From the NCBI RefSeq assembly GCF_001424025.1, contig NZ_LMPZ01000002.1:604714-668713 (forward strand): 64,000 nucleotides of DNA, read 5' to 3'. The stretch is from Brevundimonas sp. Leaf363. Lineage in GTDB: Bacteria > Pseudomonadota > Alphaproteobacteria > Caulobacterales > Caulobacteraceae. The notes below the pieces were generated by a model. The model saw nothing but the letters and a program-made list of their open reading frames with translations. It ran no database searches and was not told the DNA's origin. This document shows, one piece after another, positions 36,640 through 44,924 of this stretch. A program made the translations under genes and the position numbers. Positions within the stretch are counted from its first letter, which is position 1, and every line of letters begins with the position of its first letter.

Positions 36640-38169
36640 CTATTTCCAGATCGGCGTCTTGTCGCCCGGCAATCCGAGGCGGTCCCACATCTCGCTGACG
36701 CGCTCGACGACGGCGTCTTCCATGCGGATTTCCTCGCCCCATTCGCGTTTGGTCTCGGGCGACCACTTGTCGGTGGCGTCCAGGCCGATCTTGGAGCCCA
36801 GGCCGCTCTCGGGGCTGGCGAAGTCCAGGTAGTCGATCGGCGTCGACTCGATCACCGTGATGTCGCGCGCCGGGTCCATCTTGGTGGAGATGGCCCACAT
36901 GACGTCCTTCCAGTCGCGGGCGTCGATGTCGTCGTCCACGACGATGACCCACTTGGTGTACATGAACTGGCGCAGGTAGCTCCAGACGCCCAGCATCACC
37001 CGCTTGGCGTGGCCCGGATAGGCCTTCTTCATAGACACCACGGCGATCCGATAGCTGCAGCCCTCGGGCGGCAGCCAGAAGTCGGTGATCTCCGGGAACT
37101 GGGCCTGCAGCAGGGGGATGAAGACCTCGTTCAGCGCCTCGCCCAACACGCTCGGCTCATCCGGCGGGCGGCCCGTGAAGGTGGTCAGATAGATGGGGTC
37201 CTTCCGCATGGTGATGGCCGTCACCTGGAATACCGGGAAGGTCTCGACCGAGTTGTAGTAGCCGGTGTGATCGCCATACGGCCCCTCCGGCGCGTGCTCG
37301 TCCAGCAGCACGTGACCCTCCAGCACGATCTCGGCGTTGGCTGGGACCATCAGCGGCACGGTCTTGCACGGGACAAGCTCGGCCTTGGCCCCCCGCAGCA
37401 GGCCCGCGAACTGATACTCGCTCAGGGTATCCGGCACGGGCGTCACGGCGGCCAGGATCGTGCCCGGATCGGCGCCCAGCACGACGGCGCAGGGCAGGGG
37501 CTCCTTTGATCCGGCCTTCTTGTGGCGGGCATAGTGTTGCGCCCCGCCGCGGTGGGCCAGCCAGCGCATGATGGCCCTGTCCTTGCCCAGCACCTGCATC
37601 CGGTAGATGCCCAGGTTGAAGTCGTCCTCGCGCGCATCCGACGGTCCCTTGGTGACCACCAGACCCCAGGTGATCAGAGGCGCCGGCTCGCCCGGCCAGC
37701 AGCCCTGGACCGGCAGGCTGGTCAGGTCGATCTGGTCGCCCTTCAGCACCACCTGCTGCACCGGCGCGGTCTTCACGACCTTGGGCCGCATCGACATGAC
37801 CGTCTGCATCAACGGCAGCATCTCCATCGCGTCGCCCAGGCCGCGCGGCGGCGTCGGATTGCGCAGAAAGGCCAGAAGTTCGCCGACCTCGCGCAGCTCG
37901 GCCGCCGTGGTCCGCGTCTTCTTCTCCATCGTCACGCCCATGGCGACGCGCTTCACCGTGCCGAACAGATTGGCCAGGCAGGGGATGGGGCTGATCGATC
38001 CGTCGGGCATCACCGGCTTCTCGAAGATCACCGCCGGGCCGCCGTTCCTCAGCAGCCGGGTCTGGATCTCCGTCATCTCCAGATGGGTCGAGACCGGCTC
38101 GCTAACGCGCACCAGCTCGCCCTCGGCTTCCAGCATCTGGATGAAATCGCGCAGGGACTTGTAGGCCAT
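36640..38169 (-). CDS. ubiD: UbiD family decarboxylase
   Basis: A 509-residue enzyme of the prenyl-FMN-dependent UbiD family that decarboxylates 3-polyprenyl-4-hydroxybenzoate in ubiquinone synthesis. Diagnostic blocks are [11 protein letters not shown], the [17 protein letters not shown] stretch and [16 protein letters not shown], with the E-x-x-x-R-type residues around [10 protein letters not shown]. The ATG at 38169 starts the conserved [12 protein letters not shown]. Length is close to the 490-500 residues of the E. coli protein. The flavin prenyltransferase ubiX is not in the window. Confidence 0.93.
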   Translation of the reverse strand: MAYKSLRDFIQMLEAEGELVRVSEPVSTHLEMTEIQTRLLRNGGPAVIFEKPVMPDGSISPIPCLANLFGTVKRVAMGVTMEKKTRTTAAELREVGELLAFLRNPTPPRGLGDAMEMLPLMQTVMSMRPKVVKTAPVQQVVLKGDQIDLTSLPVQGCWPGEPAPLITWGLVVTKGPSDAREDDFNLGIYRMQVLGKDRAIMRWLAHRGGAQHYARHKKAGSKEPLPCAVVLGADPGTILAAVTPVPDTLSEYQFAGLLRGAKAELVPCKTVPLMVPANAEIVLEGHVLLDEHAPEGPYGDHTGYYNSVETFPVFQVTAITMRKDPIYLTTFTGRPPDEPSVLGEALNEVFIPLLQAQFPEITDFWLPPEGCSYRIAVVSMKKAYPGHAKRVMLGVWSYLRQFMYTKWVIVVDDDIDARDWKDVMWAISTKMDPARDITVIESTPIDYLDFASPESGLGSKIGLDATDKWSPETKREWGEEIRMEDAVVERVSEMWDRLGLPGDKTPIWK

Positions 38170-38179
38170 GCCGGCAGGC

Positions 38180-38827
38180 TTAGGCGGGGTCGGGCGTCCT
38201 GTCACGGCCCAGCCGGCGATCCAGCGCCGTGACGATCAGGCCGACCGCCAGGAAGAACGCCAGCAGGCCCGCGTACCAGATCAGGGCGACGGTCCAGCCC
38301 AGCCGATCAACATTGACGAAGCCGTACGGCCACCAGTGCGTGAGCAGTCCATGCACGGCGGTCCAGCCGCCATAGACCAACGGAAACGCCAGCCATTTCA
38401 CCGGATCGACCCAGCGCAGTCGGCCCTTCGCCGTGAACAGCATCCAGTCCAGCAGCATGGCCAGCGGCATCACGTAGTGCAGGGCGAAGTTGGCGACCCA
38501 GTCCCAGCCTTGCGGGCTCCAGCTCGAGGCCAGCAGGAAGTGGTAAACCAGCCCCACGACCGCGGCGTACAGGGTCGTCGCCGCCCGCACGCCCTCGCTG
38601 TCGGCCCAGCGCCACAGCGCTCCGCGCGGCGCGACAGCCGGGATCACGAAGGCCGCCGTGACCAGGATGTTGGTCAGGATGGTGAAAAAGCTGAAGAAGT
38701 TGACCGTCCGCGCGACCAGCGCATCGCCGTGCCCCGCGACCATCAGGACGTACTGCAGCACCAGAGCCGCCACGCCAACGCAGCCGAAGGCGACGCGCCA
38801 CGGACGCTCGGCGCGCGTCAGTGTCAT
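38180..38827 (-). CDS. Pr6Pr/FAR-17a-like membrane protein
   Basis: A 215-residue polytopic protein with six hydrophobic spans. Landmarks are [14 protein letters not shown], the [12 protein letters not shown] block (about residue 120) and [20 protein letters not shown], which match the FAR-17a/AIG1-like Pr6Pr family. The function is not established in bacteria. Its ATG overlaps the HTH protein's TGA (38827), so the pair is cotranslated. Confidence 0.82.
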   Translation of the reverse strand: MTLTRAERPWRVAFGCVGVAALVLQYVLMVAGHGDALVARTVNFFSFFTILTNILVTAAFVIPAVAPRGALWRWADSEGVRAATTLYAAVVGLVYHFLLASSWSPQGWDWVANFALHYVMPLAMLLDWMLFTAKGRLRWVDPVKWLAFPLVYGGWTAVHGLLTHWWPYGFVNVDRLGWTVALIWYAGLLAFFLAVGLIVTALDRRLGRDRTPDPA

Positions 38828-39075
38828 CAGTAGGCCGGCCGGTCGGACTGCAGCGCCCACAGCGGCAGGTGCAGCGCCCGCGTCGCCGCCTCGATGTGCA
38901 GGCTGGTCAGGTGGGCGCGTCCGGCCTCGGCCAACCGCTCGTTCTCGGGCGACAGGTCGAGGCGGGCCGCCAGCTCCTCGACGCTGAGGCCGCGCTGCTC
39001 GCGCCATCGTTTCAGGCGCGCGCCGATGGCAGCGTCCTGAGGATCGATGCCGGGAAAGCCGAGAACGGAGCCCAT
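38827..39075 (-). CDS. Small helix-turn-helix (XRE-like) protein
   Basis: An 82-residue protein. IGARLKRWREQRGLSVEELAARLDL has the Cro/C1-type helix-turn-helix pattern at about 17-45, though the second helix that should complete the motif is followed by a different, Leu-rich helix. It may bind DNA as a dimer. Its stop overlaps the start of the membrane protein downstream, so regulator and membrane protein are paired. There is no N-terminal or C-terminal ligand domain. Confidence 0.75.
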   Translation of the reverse strand: MGSVLGFPGIDPQDAAIGARLKRWREQRGLSVEELAARLDLSPENERLAEAGRAHLTSLHIEAATRALHLPLWALQSDRPAY

Positions 39076-39114
39076 GACGCGTTTCCTGCCGCGCCGCTTG
39101 GCGGGCGCTTGCGC

Positions 39115-39954
39115 CTAGACTTTATCCCACTGGAAGTCCGCGTCCAGCCAGTCGCCCAGACGGCCGTCCGGGCGGGCGAGGGCGTGGATCCGGGCCATCT
39201 CGTCGGCGGTCAGCTCGAAGTCGAAGATGCCGAAATTCTCTTCGGCACGGCTTTCCTTGGTCGTGCGCGGAATGGCGATGACGCCCTGCTGGATCAGCCA
39301 GCGCAGGGTAACCTGACCCGCCGTCTTGCCATGCGCCTGCGCGATCGCACCGATGACCGCGTCGTCGGCGATTTGCCCCTGCGCCAACGGCGACCAGGCG
39401 GTGATCGAGGAGCCGAGCTCCTTGGCCGTGGCCAGCAGCGGCGCCAGGTTCAGATAGGGGTGGTACTCGACCTGGTTGGTGGTCAGCGGCGCCGACGAGA
39501 TCGCCTGCGCCTGCTTGAACTCGGCCGAGGGGAAGTTGGACAGGCCGATGTGCTTGGTCAGGCCCTGGTCGCGCGCCGCGTTCAGCGCGCCCAGCGTCTC
39601 CTCGAACGTCGGCGTCTTCTTGGGCCAGTGCAGCAGCAGCAGGTCGGGCGTAAAGCCCAGGCTCTGCGCCGACTCCTTCGCCTGATCCAGCAGGGCGTCG
39701 TGCTCGAAATGGGCGACCCAGATCTTGGTTGTCAGGAAGATCTCGTCACGCGGCACGCCGGAATCGCGAATGCCCTGACCGACGGCGGCCTCGTTCTTGT
39801 AGATCCAGGCCGTGTCGATGTGGCGATAGCCGATCTTCAGCGCCGCCGAGACCATGCGCGTCGCATCTTCCGGCTCCAGTTGCCAGGTGCCGAAGCCCAG
39901 CAGAGGGATCTCGACGCCGTGGGCGGTGATCGTGGGCTGGTCGCCGTAAGCCAT
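39115..39954 (-). CDS. Aldo/keto reductase
   Basis: A 279-residue NADPH-dependent reductase with the tetrad Asp and Tyr in YRHIDTAWIYKNE, Lys in FLTTKIW and His in LLLLHWPKK. EYHPYLNLAPLL and the NADP-binding GVIAIPRTTKESRAEEN complete the fold. The closest pattern is the 2,5-diketo-D-gluconate reductase group (AKR5). Substrate is unclear. It reads in the same direction as the HTH and membrane genes but starts a separate unit. Confidence 0.9.
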   Translation of the reverse strand: MAYGDQPTITAHGVEIPLLGFGTWQLEPEDATRMVSAALKIGYRHIDTAWIYKNEAAVGQGIRDSGVPRDEIFLTTKIWVAHFEHDALLDQAKESAQSLGFTPDLLLLHWPKKTPTFEETLGALNAARDQGLTKHIGLSNFPSAEFKQAQAISSAPLTTNQVEYHPYLNLAPLLATAKELGSSITAWSPLAQGQIADDAVIGAIAQAHGKTAGQVTLRWLIQQGVIAIPRTTKESRAEENFGIFDFELTADEMARIHALARPDGRLGDWLDADFQWDKV

Positions 39955-40043
39955 GGTGCGCTCCTGAAGTGGGATGCGTCACTTAGGCGGCCGTCTGGCG
40001 ATCCGAAAGCCCTCCGCCCGTCATCCACCCACCTCTAGATCGC

Positions 40044-40067
40044 CATCCTCGGACTTGATCCGAGGGT
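40044..40067. repeat. Small palindromic repeat, copy 2
   Basis: ATCCTCGGACTTGATCCGAGG carries the same core as the copy at 30.1 kb, in inverted orientation relative to the next copy, forming a stem. It lies in the gene-free stretch 39955-40182 that otherwise shows no coding signal. Confidence 0.7.
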
Positions 40068-40144
40068 CAGGCGCCGATCGTGCTGATCGCCGATGGCTTG
40101 GAGGACACCGCTTCGGCCTTCGCCGATGGCCCACCAGACAACCT

Positions 40145-40169
40145 GATCCTCGGATCAAGTCCGAGGATG
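40145..40169. repeat. Small palindromic repeat, copy 3
   Basis: GATCCTCGGATCAAGTCCGAGGAT is a 9-10 bp stem with a short loop. With copy 2 it brackets 77 bases, so the two may act as one composite element, perhaps as a terminator for the small minus-strand genes nearby. Confidence 0.7.
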
Positions 40170-40182
40170 ACGGAGGTAGGGA

Positions 40183-40392
40183 TTAAGTCTGGGCGCTTCT
40201 CAACGCGGCGCGCGCGGCGGAGGGTTGAACGATGAACCAGCCGATCCAGGCCAGGCCGCCGATCACCACGCCCGCAACGACGGCGACGACCTGAACGGCA
40301 AGAATGGCCAGCCCGAGCAACCGCAGGGCCAGGGTCAGGATCGCCGGCGCCAGGAACCCGACCGCAATGGCGAAGATCAGGGCGCCCGCCAT
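40183..40392 (-). CDS. Small hydrophobic membrane protein
   Basis: A 69-residue protein, almost all hydrophobic, with two adjacent spans (MAGALIFAIAVGFLAPAILT and AVVAGVVIGGLAWIGWF). The ATG at 40392 has a GAGG site at a good distance; another ATG 24 bp upstream would extend it over the 75-residue gene. I do not recognise it. It follows the 75-residue gene by 7 bp, so the two may form an operon. Confidence 0.6.
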   Translation of the reverse strand: MAGALIFAIAVGFLAPAILTLALRLLGLAILAVQVVAVVAGVVIGGLAWIGWFIVQPSAARAALRSAQT

Positions 40393-40399
40393 GCCGGCC

Positions 40400-40627
40400 T
40401 CACGCCGCCATCGCATAGACAGGCTCGGCGGCCGGGGCGGCGTGGAACTCGTCCCACATCATGTCCTCGTCCGAGTAACGGGCGGCCGAGCGGGCGTCGA
40501 TCACGTCGACCACCTGCTCTTCCAGACGGTCCCAGATAACGGCCAGATCCTGCGAACCCGGCGCCTCGCACGGCACGATCAGATAGCGGCTGGCGGCGAC
40601 GGCGGCGTGGGGAGCGAAGCGGGCCAT
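40400..40627 (-). CDS. Hypothetical protein, 75 residues
   Basis: A 75-residue soluble protein with a basic start (MARFAPHAAVAASRYLIV) and an acidic, Asp/Glu-rich second half (WDRLEEQVVDVIDARS, then DEDMMWDEF). A GGAG site lies 8 bases before the ATG at 40627. No family is recognised. It is divergent from the WYL regulator gene (76 bp between starts) and may be one of its targets. Confidence 0.6.
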   Translation of the reverse strand: MARFAPHAAVAASRYLIVPCEAPGSQDLAVIWDRLEEQVVDVIDARSAARYSDEDMMWDEFHAAPAAEPVYAMAA

Positions 40628-40703
40628 GAGGTTGTCTCCGGTCTGGGTGACTTGCTGTTGAGCCTAAGGTGATGCAGTGTTGCGTCAGAAACGGACGTAT
40701 TGA

Positions 40704-41699
40704 ATGCGACACGACAAGGCGGTGCTGGTGATCGAGCTGGCGCGGCGCATGGCCGCCAGCGCCGAGGGCATGACGCTGGATGAGATGGCGGCCGACAGCG
40801 GCGTCGGTCGTCGCACCGCGGAGCGGATGCGCGACGCCGTCCTGATGCTGTTTCCCCAGGTCGAGGAGGTGTCAGACCCGCCCAGCAAGCGCTGGCGCAT
40901 CCGGGGCGGCCTGTCCGCCTTCGAACAGGCGCCGACCTCCACCGAGATGCTGGAGCTGACCAAGGCGGGGCAGGGGCTGCGCGCAGCGGGCGAACCGGCG
41001 CGGGCGGCGGCGTTGGAGGGGCTGGAGCGCAAGGTGAAGGCGGCGATGCGCTCGACCACTCTGAACCGCATGGCGCCCGATCTGGAAGCCTTGGTCCGGG
41101 CCGAGACCATCGCTGTCCAGGCCGGCCCGCGTCCCAGCGCCGACGAGGCCATGCTGACCGCTATCCGGGGCGCTGTCCTCGCGCAATGGCCGCTGGGCTT
41201 TACCTACTCCCGCCCCGGCGCCGAGCCGCGCCGACGCAGCGTCGCGCCGTGCGGCGTCATGTTCGGCCGCGCCAACTATCTGGTCGCCGCCGACCGCGAG
41301 AGCGGCCGCATCCAGACCTTCCGCCTGGACCGGATGAGCAGCGTCGCGGCGCAGGAGGGCCACGCGCCGGCGCCCGCAGATTTCGACCTGGCCGCCTATG
41401 CCAGCCAGTCCTTCGGCATCTACCAGGACGAGATCGAGGACGTGGTCATCCGCATCGCGCCTGACCAGGCGAGCGAGGCCAGGAGCTGGCGCTGGCACCC
41501 GACCCAGGCGTTCGAAGATCAGGCGGACGGCTCGGTCATCGTGCGGTTCCAGGCGTCCGGCATGCGCGAACTGGCCTGGCATCTGTTCACCTGGGGCGAG
41601 GCCGCGACCATCGTCGCGCCGCCGCGCCTGAAGGCGGTGATGGCCGGGGAACTGGCCGCCGCCCGCCGCGCTCTTGACGCCGCGACCGCCGCTTCATGA
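40704..41699 (+). CDS. WYL domain-containing transcriptional regulator
   Basis: A 331-residue regulator with an N-terminal winged helix (MTLDEMAADSGVGRRTAERMRDAV, about 20-45) and a C-terminal WYL domain. The WYL strand itself is CGVMFGRANYLVAADRES, where the Trp is replaced by Asn (N-Y-L), and QTFRLDRMSSV is the following strand with the Arg-Leu-Asp-Arg signature. WYL domains sense nucleotides or nucleic acid ligands. It is divergent from two small genes and upstream of the peptidase and mannosidase genes. Confidence 0.88.
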   Translation: MRHDKAVLVIELARRMAASAEGMTLDEMAADSGVGRRTAERMRDAVLMLFPQVEEVSDPPSKRWRIRGGLSAFEQAPTSTEMLELTKAGQGLRAAGEPARAAALEGLERKVKAAMRSTTLNRMAPDLEALVRAETIAVQAGPRPSADEAMLTAIRGAVLAQWPLGFTYSRPGAEPRRRSVAPCGVMFGRANYLVAADRESGRIQTFRLDRMSSVAAQEGHAPAPADFDLAAYASQSFGIYQDEIEDVVIRIAPDQASEARSWRWHPTQAFEDQADGSVIVRFQASGMRELAWHLFTWGEAATIVAPPRLKAVMAGELAAARRALDAATAAS

Positions 41700-41768
41700 C
41701 CAAGGCTTAAGGTGACGCCTGGGTCGGACGCCGCTAACGCAACGCTGCTGATCCGGAGCCGAACCTCG

Positions 41769-43205
41769 ATGCGCCTCGCCGCTGCCTTCGCCGTCCTGTC
41801 GCTTGTCGCCACGAGCGCCTGCGCCGCCGCCCCGATGGCGCCGCCCGCCCAGATCGCGGGCAAGCCCCGTGTCGAGACGGTGGTGACGCGCGACGGCGAT
41901 CTCTGGACGGTGGACTATGCGTTCGACCGCGACGTCCCGGCATGGGCCTTCTTCCAGTCGGCCCTGCTGCGCGAGACACGCCAGCCGTGGCGCCCCGCCT
42001 GGTGGTCGGTCCAGACGCCGGGCGTAGTGCTGGATCGCCAGGGCGACCGCGACGTGCTGCACACCCTGGACGGCTCGCCTGTCCCCCGCACCGTCCGCAT
42101 CGTCATGCGGCCCCAGCCCGGTGATCTTGAGGCCGAGTACGATCCGGCCCTGATATTCACCGACGGCGCCGTGGCTCTGTACTCCGGCCAGTTCGACGTC
42201 ATTCCCATGCCGTCCGTCGCCGCCGCCCGTGCGCTTCCCGTCGACCTGAACGGCGTCGACGTCCCGGGCGGGCCGTCCGTCGTCACCTGGCGCGACCGCG
42301 CCGGCCCGGTGCTGTTCAAGGGTCAGCGCGTCGCCGCGCCCACGGCCGAAGACGCCAAGACCTATGTCCTGTTCGGCGAAGCGGCGGTGAAGGGGGGGCG
42401 GGGCGTCACCACCGTCATCGACCCTGGCCTGCCGCACTGGCTGGGCGACGAGCTGGCGCAGTTCACCCCGCGCGTCATGGATTTCTACGCCCAGCGGGTC
42501 GGCCCGCACGGCGGCGACCAGCCGACCCTGATGGTCAGCTGGACCGGCCCCACCCAGCACCTGTCCAGCATGGGCGGCAGCGTCCTGCCGGGGCTGATTT
42601 CGATGAACTTCGAAGGCGAGGGCGTGCTCGGCCCCGACAAGGCCGCCCTGGACCGCGCCCACTGGTTCATCGGCCATGAGTCGGCGCACTTCTGGATGGG
42701 CTCCAACGGGCTGGAATACGAGTTCGCCCGCGACGCCTGGATCACGGAGGGCGGGGCCGACCTGATGGCCGTGCGCGCCATCGCCGCGATCGACCCGACG
42801 TATGACGCCCGCGCCGAGCTGCAGACCGAGGTGGACGACTGCGTCCGTTTGGCCGCCGGCCAGCCCGTCGCCACCGCCTATCAGCGCGGCGACCACCGCG
42901 CCTACTACGCCTGCGGCGCCGTTTGGGGGCTGGTGATCGAGGCGGCGCAGAGAGCGCGCATGGGCGGCGATTATTTCGACGTGGTCCGCGGCTTCAAGGA
43001 CGGGCCGGTCGGCGCCGACGGCAAGCTGACGCGCGACGAATGGCTGACCCAGCTGACCCGCCTGTCTGGCGATCCGACTCTGGCCATCGACATCGCGCGC
43101 ATGCTGGACGACGGCGTGGCCAATCCGTCCGCCGTTCTGGCTCGCCTGTTCGAGCGCAGTGGCGTGGCCTATCGCCTTGACGCCGGACGCGTCGTCCTGA
43201 ACTGA
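41769..43205 (+). CDS. Secreted gluzincin-type (M1-like) metallopeptidase domain protein
   Basis: A 478-residue exported protein with a signal (MRLAAAFAVLSLVATSACAA) that may be processed as a lipoprotein. The zinc site is HESAHFW (His303, Glu304, His307) and the third ligand is probably Glu327 in WITEGGADL. The interval of 19 residues between the second His and the Glu is one longer than the canonical M1 spacing. An N-terminal beta-rich region occupies about 25-290. No N-terminal exopeptidase motif (GAMEN) is present, so the specificity is unclear. The mannosidase gene follows 55 bp downstream. Confidence 0.75.
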   Translation: MRLAAAFAVLSLVATSACAAAPMAPPAQIAGKPRVETVVTRDGDLWTVDYAFDRDVPAWAFFQSALLRETRQPWRPAWWSVQTPGVVLDRQGDRDVLHTLDGSPVPRTVRIVMRPQPGDLEAEYDPALIFTDGAVALYSGQFDVIPMPSVAAARALPVDLNGVDVPGGPSVVTWRDRAGPVLFKGQRVAAPTAEDAKTYVLFGEAAVKGGRGVTTVIDPGLPHWLGDELAQFTPRVMDFYAQRVGPHGGDQPTLMVSWTGPTQHLSSMGGSVLPGLISMNFEGEGVLGPDKAALDRAHWFIGHESAHFWMGSNGLEYEFARDAWITEGGADLMAVRAIAAIDPTYDARAELQTEVDDCVRLAAGQPVATAYQRGDHRAYYACGAVWGLVIEAAQRARMGGDYFDVVRGFKDGPVGADGKLTRDEWLTQLTRLSGDPTLAIDIARMLDDGVANPSAVLARLFERSGVAYRLDAGRVVLN

Positions 43206-43260
43206 CTCGACCGGAGCTCACCTGCGGCCCATCCTCTTGATCCACGAGAGGAACCGCTTG

Positions 43261-44712
43261 ATGCCGATTGATCGCCGCCAGCTTCTGGGCGCGGCCGTGC
43301 TGGCCTCAACCGCGACTTCGACCCGCGCTCAGGAAGCCCTCAGCGGGGAGCCCTCTGCCGTCAATCCGCTGGCGAACGGCCGCCCCGGCCCGGCGGCACG
43401 CCACTTTCGCAGCCCGGCGGTGGACCAGACCATCGCCCAGGTCGAGCGGCGTCTCGGCAGGCGCGGCGATCGCGGCAAGCTGGCCCGGATGTTCGCCAAC
43501 TGCTTCCCCAACACGCTGGACACCACGGTCGAACTGGGCGAGCGCGAGGGGCGGCCGGACGCCTTTGTCATCACCGGCGACATCCCCGCCATGTGGCTGC
43601 GGGACTCATCGGCGCAGGTGCAGCCCTATGTCTCCTTGGCCCCGCAGGACGCCACGCTGCGCCGCCTGCTGGCCGGGGTGATCCACCGTCAGAGCGCCTC
43701 CATCGTGCTCGACCCCTACGCCAACGCCTTCAACAAGGGGCCGACCGGCTCGCCCTTCGCCTCAGACGAAACCGAGATGAAGCTCGGTGTCTGGGAGCGG
43801 AAGTGGGAGATCGACAGCCTCTGCTACCCGGTCCGCCTGGCCCACGCCTACTGGAAGGCCACAGGCGACGTCACGCCCTTCGACGCCGTCTGGCGCGAGG
43901 CGGCGAAGGCGACCCTGCGCACCTTCCGTGAGCAGCAGCGCAAGGACGGGCGCGGCCCCTATTCCAACAAGCGCACCACCGGCTGGAGCCCCGACATGGT
44001 GCCCGGCCAGGGCTGGGGTCATCCGATCCGGCCGGTCGGCCTGATCTGTTCGCTGTTCCGCCCGTCGGACGATGCGGCGACCTTCCTCTTCCTGGTCCCG
44101 TCCAACATGTTCGCCGTCGTCTCGCTGCGCCAGATGGCCGAGATGCACGAAGCCATCGCGGGCGATGCCGCCTTCGCCGCCGAATGCCGCGCCCTGGCCG
44201 ACGAGGTGGATGCGGCGCTGAAGGCCCACGCCATCGTCGATCACCCCGTCCACGGCGCGGTATGGGCCTATGAAGTTGATGGCTATGGCGGGCGCGTGAT
44301 GATGGACGACGCCAATGCGCCCAACCTGATCTCGGCGCCCTATTTCGGCTACGGCTCGACCAGCGACCCGGTCTATCGCCGCACACGAGCCATGCTGCTC
44401 AGCGACGACAATCCGTGGTTCCACAAGGGGACGGCAGGGGAGGGCATCGGCAGTCCCCACACCCCCGGCCGCCGCGTCTGGCCCATCGCCGTCACCATGC
44501 GCGCCCTGACCAGCACGGACGACGCCGAAATCCTGACCTGCCTGCGCACCCTGATCGCCACCGACGCCGGCACAGGCTTCATGCACGAGGCCTTCGACAT
44601 CGACGACCCGACGCAGTTCAGCCGCCCGTGGTTCGCCTGGGCCAACACCCTGTTCGGCGAGCTGGTGCTGACGCTGTTCCGCACGAAGCCGGGGCTGCTG
44701 GAGCAGGTGTGA
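43261..44712 (+). CDS. GH125 family exo-alpha-1,6-mannosidase, exported
   Basis: A 483-residue enzyme with a Tat-type signal (DRRQLLGAAVLASTATSTRAQ). The GH125 hallmark GDIPAMWLRDSSAQVQPY is near residue 110, and the later blocks EMKLGVWERKWEIDSLCYP and GTGFMHEAFDIDDP carry the likely catalytic Asp and Glu. GH125 enzymes are metal-independent inverting mannosidases that remove terminal alpha-1,6-mannose. Cleavage products could feed the cell from N-glycans or fungal/plant mannans. The ATG at 43261 is preceded by a GAGAGGA site. Confidence 0.92.
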   Translation: MPIDRRQLLGAAVLASTATSTRAQEALSGEPSAVNPLANGRPGPAARHFRSPAVDQTIAQVERRLGRRGDRGKLARMFANCFPNTLDTTVELGEREGRPDAFVITGDIPAMWLRDSSAQVQPYVSLAPQDATLRRLLAGVIHRQSASIVLDPYANAFNKGPTGSPFASDETEMKLGVWERKWEIDSLCYPVRLAHAYWKATGDVTPFDAVWREAAKATLRTFREQQRKDGRGPYSNKRTTGWSPDMVPGQGWGHPIRPVGLICSLFRPSDDAATFLFLVPSNMFAVVSLRQMAEMHEAIAGDAAFAAECRALADEVDAALKAHAIVDHPVHGAVWAYEVDGYGGRVMMDDANAPNLISAPYFGYGSTSDPVYRRTRAMLLSDDNPWFHKGTAGEGIGSPHTPGRRVWPIAVTMRALTSTDDAEILTCLRTLIATDAGTGFMHEAFDIDDPTQFSRPWFAWANTLFGELVLTLFRTKPGLLEQV

Positions 44713-44734
44713 CGGCGTTCGGCTGGCCACGCAT

Positions 44735-44902
44735 CCCTCTCCCAGAGGGAGAGGGCTTGAGGCTCCAAGAGCCGGAGGCGATTGGCCAAGCCGAAAGGGT
44801 GAGGGGACTGCGCTATCCGGAGAAGGTCCACCCCTCACCCTTTCGCGCAAAGACTGATCGCTACGCTCTCAGGCGCTCAAGCCCTCTCCCTCCGGGAGAG
44901 GG
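44735..44902. repeat. Copy 3 of the ~170-bp inverted-repeat element
   Basis: A complete element between the convergent mannosidase and SerB-SerA genes. The left arm starts CCCTCTCCCAGAGGGAGAGGG and runs to GAAAGGGTGAGGGG, the right arm from CACCCCTCACCCTTTCG to CCCTCCGGGAGAGGG, with a spacer that differs from copy 2. Both arm ends are themselves hairpins. Confidence 0.85.
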
Positions 44903-44924
44903 AAAATTGCGGCGAGCCTACCCC

